From Cladorhizidae sp. MBARI D1340-BT2 (lineage: Eukaryota; Porifera; Demospongiae; Poecilosclerida; Cladorhizidae): a DNA stretch of 64,000 nt. The position numbers and the translations under genes were made by a program. Below, one piece after another: positions 63,258 through 64,000 of this stretch; positions within the stretch are counted from its first letter, which is position 1, and each line of letters begins with the position of its first letter. The stretch spans positions 9,867,622 to 9,931,621 of the forward strand of contig JAQNBH010000015.1 in NCBI GenBank assembly GCA_028752905.1, read 5' to 3'. The notes under the pieces were generated by a model that saw only the letters and a list, made by a program, of their open reading frames with translations, was not told where the DNA came from and did no database searches.

Positions 63258-64000
63258 AAAGGATAGATAGATGCTAACACTTGGCTCAGGCTTGCCACTT
63301 GCTTGTGTGGATTCAGAGGACTGTAGATAGATAGATACTAACACTTGGCTCAGGCTTGCCACTTGCTTGTGTGGATTCAGAGGACTGTAGATAGATAGAT
63401 GCTAACACTTGGCTCAGGCTTGCCACTTGAACTGTGGATTCAGAGGACTGTAGATAGATAGATGCTAACACTTGGCTCAGGCTTGCCACTTGCTTGTGTG
63501 GATTCAGAGGACTGTAGATAGATAGATGCTAACACTTGGCTCAGGCTTGCCACTTGCTTGTGTGGATTCAGAGGACTGTAGATAGATAGATACTAACACT
63601 TGTCTCAGGCTTGCCACTTGCTTGTGTGGATTCAGAGGACTGTAGATAGATAGATGCTAACTCTTGTCTCAGGCTTGCCACTTGCTTGTGTGGATTCAGA
63701 GGACTTGTAGATAGATAGATACTAACACTTGTCTCAGGCTTGCCACTTGCTTGTGTGGATTCAGAGGACTTGTAGATAGATAGATGCTAACACTTGTCTC
63801 AGGCTTGCCACTTGCTTGTGTGGATTCAGAGGACTGTAGTTAGATAGATACTAACACTTGGCTCAAGCTTGCCACTTGAACTGTGGATTCAGAGGACTTG
63901 TAGATAGATAGATACTAACACTTGGCTCAGGCTTGCCACTTGAACTGTGGATTCAGAGGCATAGATACTAACACTTGTCTCAGGCTTGCCACTTGCTTGT
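63258..64000 (+). repeat. About 64-bp minisatellite running off the window
   Basis: The unit contains TAGATAGATAGATGCTAACA, CTTGGCTCAGGCTTGCCACT and GTGGATTCAGAGGACTG; at least 11 copies, some shortened (TTGAACTGTGG). It continues past base 64000. Confidence 0.95.

Overview
The window is nuclear DNA of an animal. All recognisable genes are conserved metazoan housekeeping genes with spliceosomal introns. The TAGCTAGC-rich non-coding sequence, compact 80-280 bp ancestral-type introns and close gene spacing would suit an early-branching animal such as a sponge, but that placement is inference; no rRNA or mitochondrial marker is present.

Layout, left to right. (1) The last coding exon of cytosolic malate dehydrogenase MDH1 (+, 814-1035), with a 254-bp inverted-repeat element at 185-438 in the intron before it. 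(2) MCCC2, the beta subunit of methylcrotonoyl-CoA carboxylase (-, 1731-3434), intact and intronless, tail-to-tail with MDH1. (3) INO80, the chromatin-remodelling ATPase (+, 3981-52343), head-to-head with MCCC2. I could follow 25 coding exons that keep phase throughout and give a 1544-residue protein, close to human length. (4) DNAJC24/DPH4, a diphthamide-synthesis J-protein (-, 52959-53749, three exons), tail-to-tail with INO80. (5) MRPS10 (uS10m), a mitochondrial small-subunit ribosomal protein (+, from 53836), head-to-head with DNAJC24 over only 86 bp. Five MRPS10 exons (175 residues) are present; the end lies beyond the window.

The dominant feature is tandem repetition. By my hand-measured coordinates about 30 kb, nearly half the window, is minisatellite or simple repeat. 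Almost every INO80 intron longer than about 600 bp holds one or more arrays, each with its own unit (about 12 to 78 bp). The largest is a 30-bp unit repeated about 168 times (9578-14633). Arrays whose unit length is a multiple of three create very long open frames on one or both strands; these are not genes. Some arrays contain splice-like signals: duplicated copies of an exon end plus donor (22739-22824), and about 45 acceptor-like sequences (42905-44322).

Mobile-element remnants in the introns include a TA-flanked pogo/Tigger-type element (41730-42295), a pogo/Tigger N-terminal fragment (about 47250-47388), a hAT-type transposase remnant (about 50170-50870), a large foldback (29362-29935) and several short inverted-repeat elements. 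I found no CRISPR array, operon, tRNA, rRNA or prokaryotic system. The genes do not form one pathway; their common theme is mitochondrial/central metabolism, translation and chromatin housekeeping.
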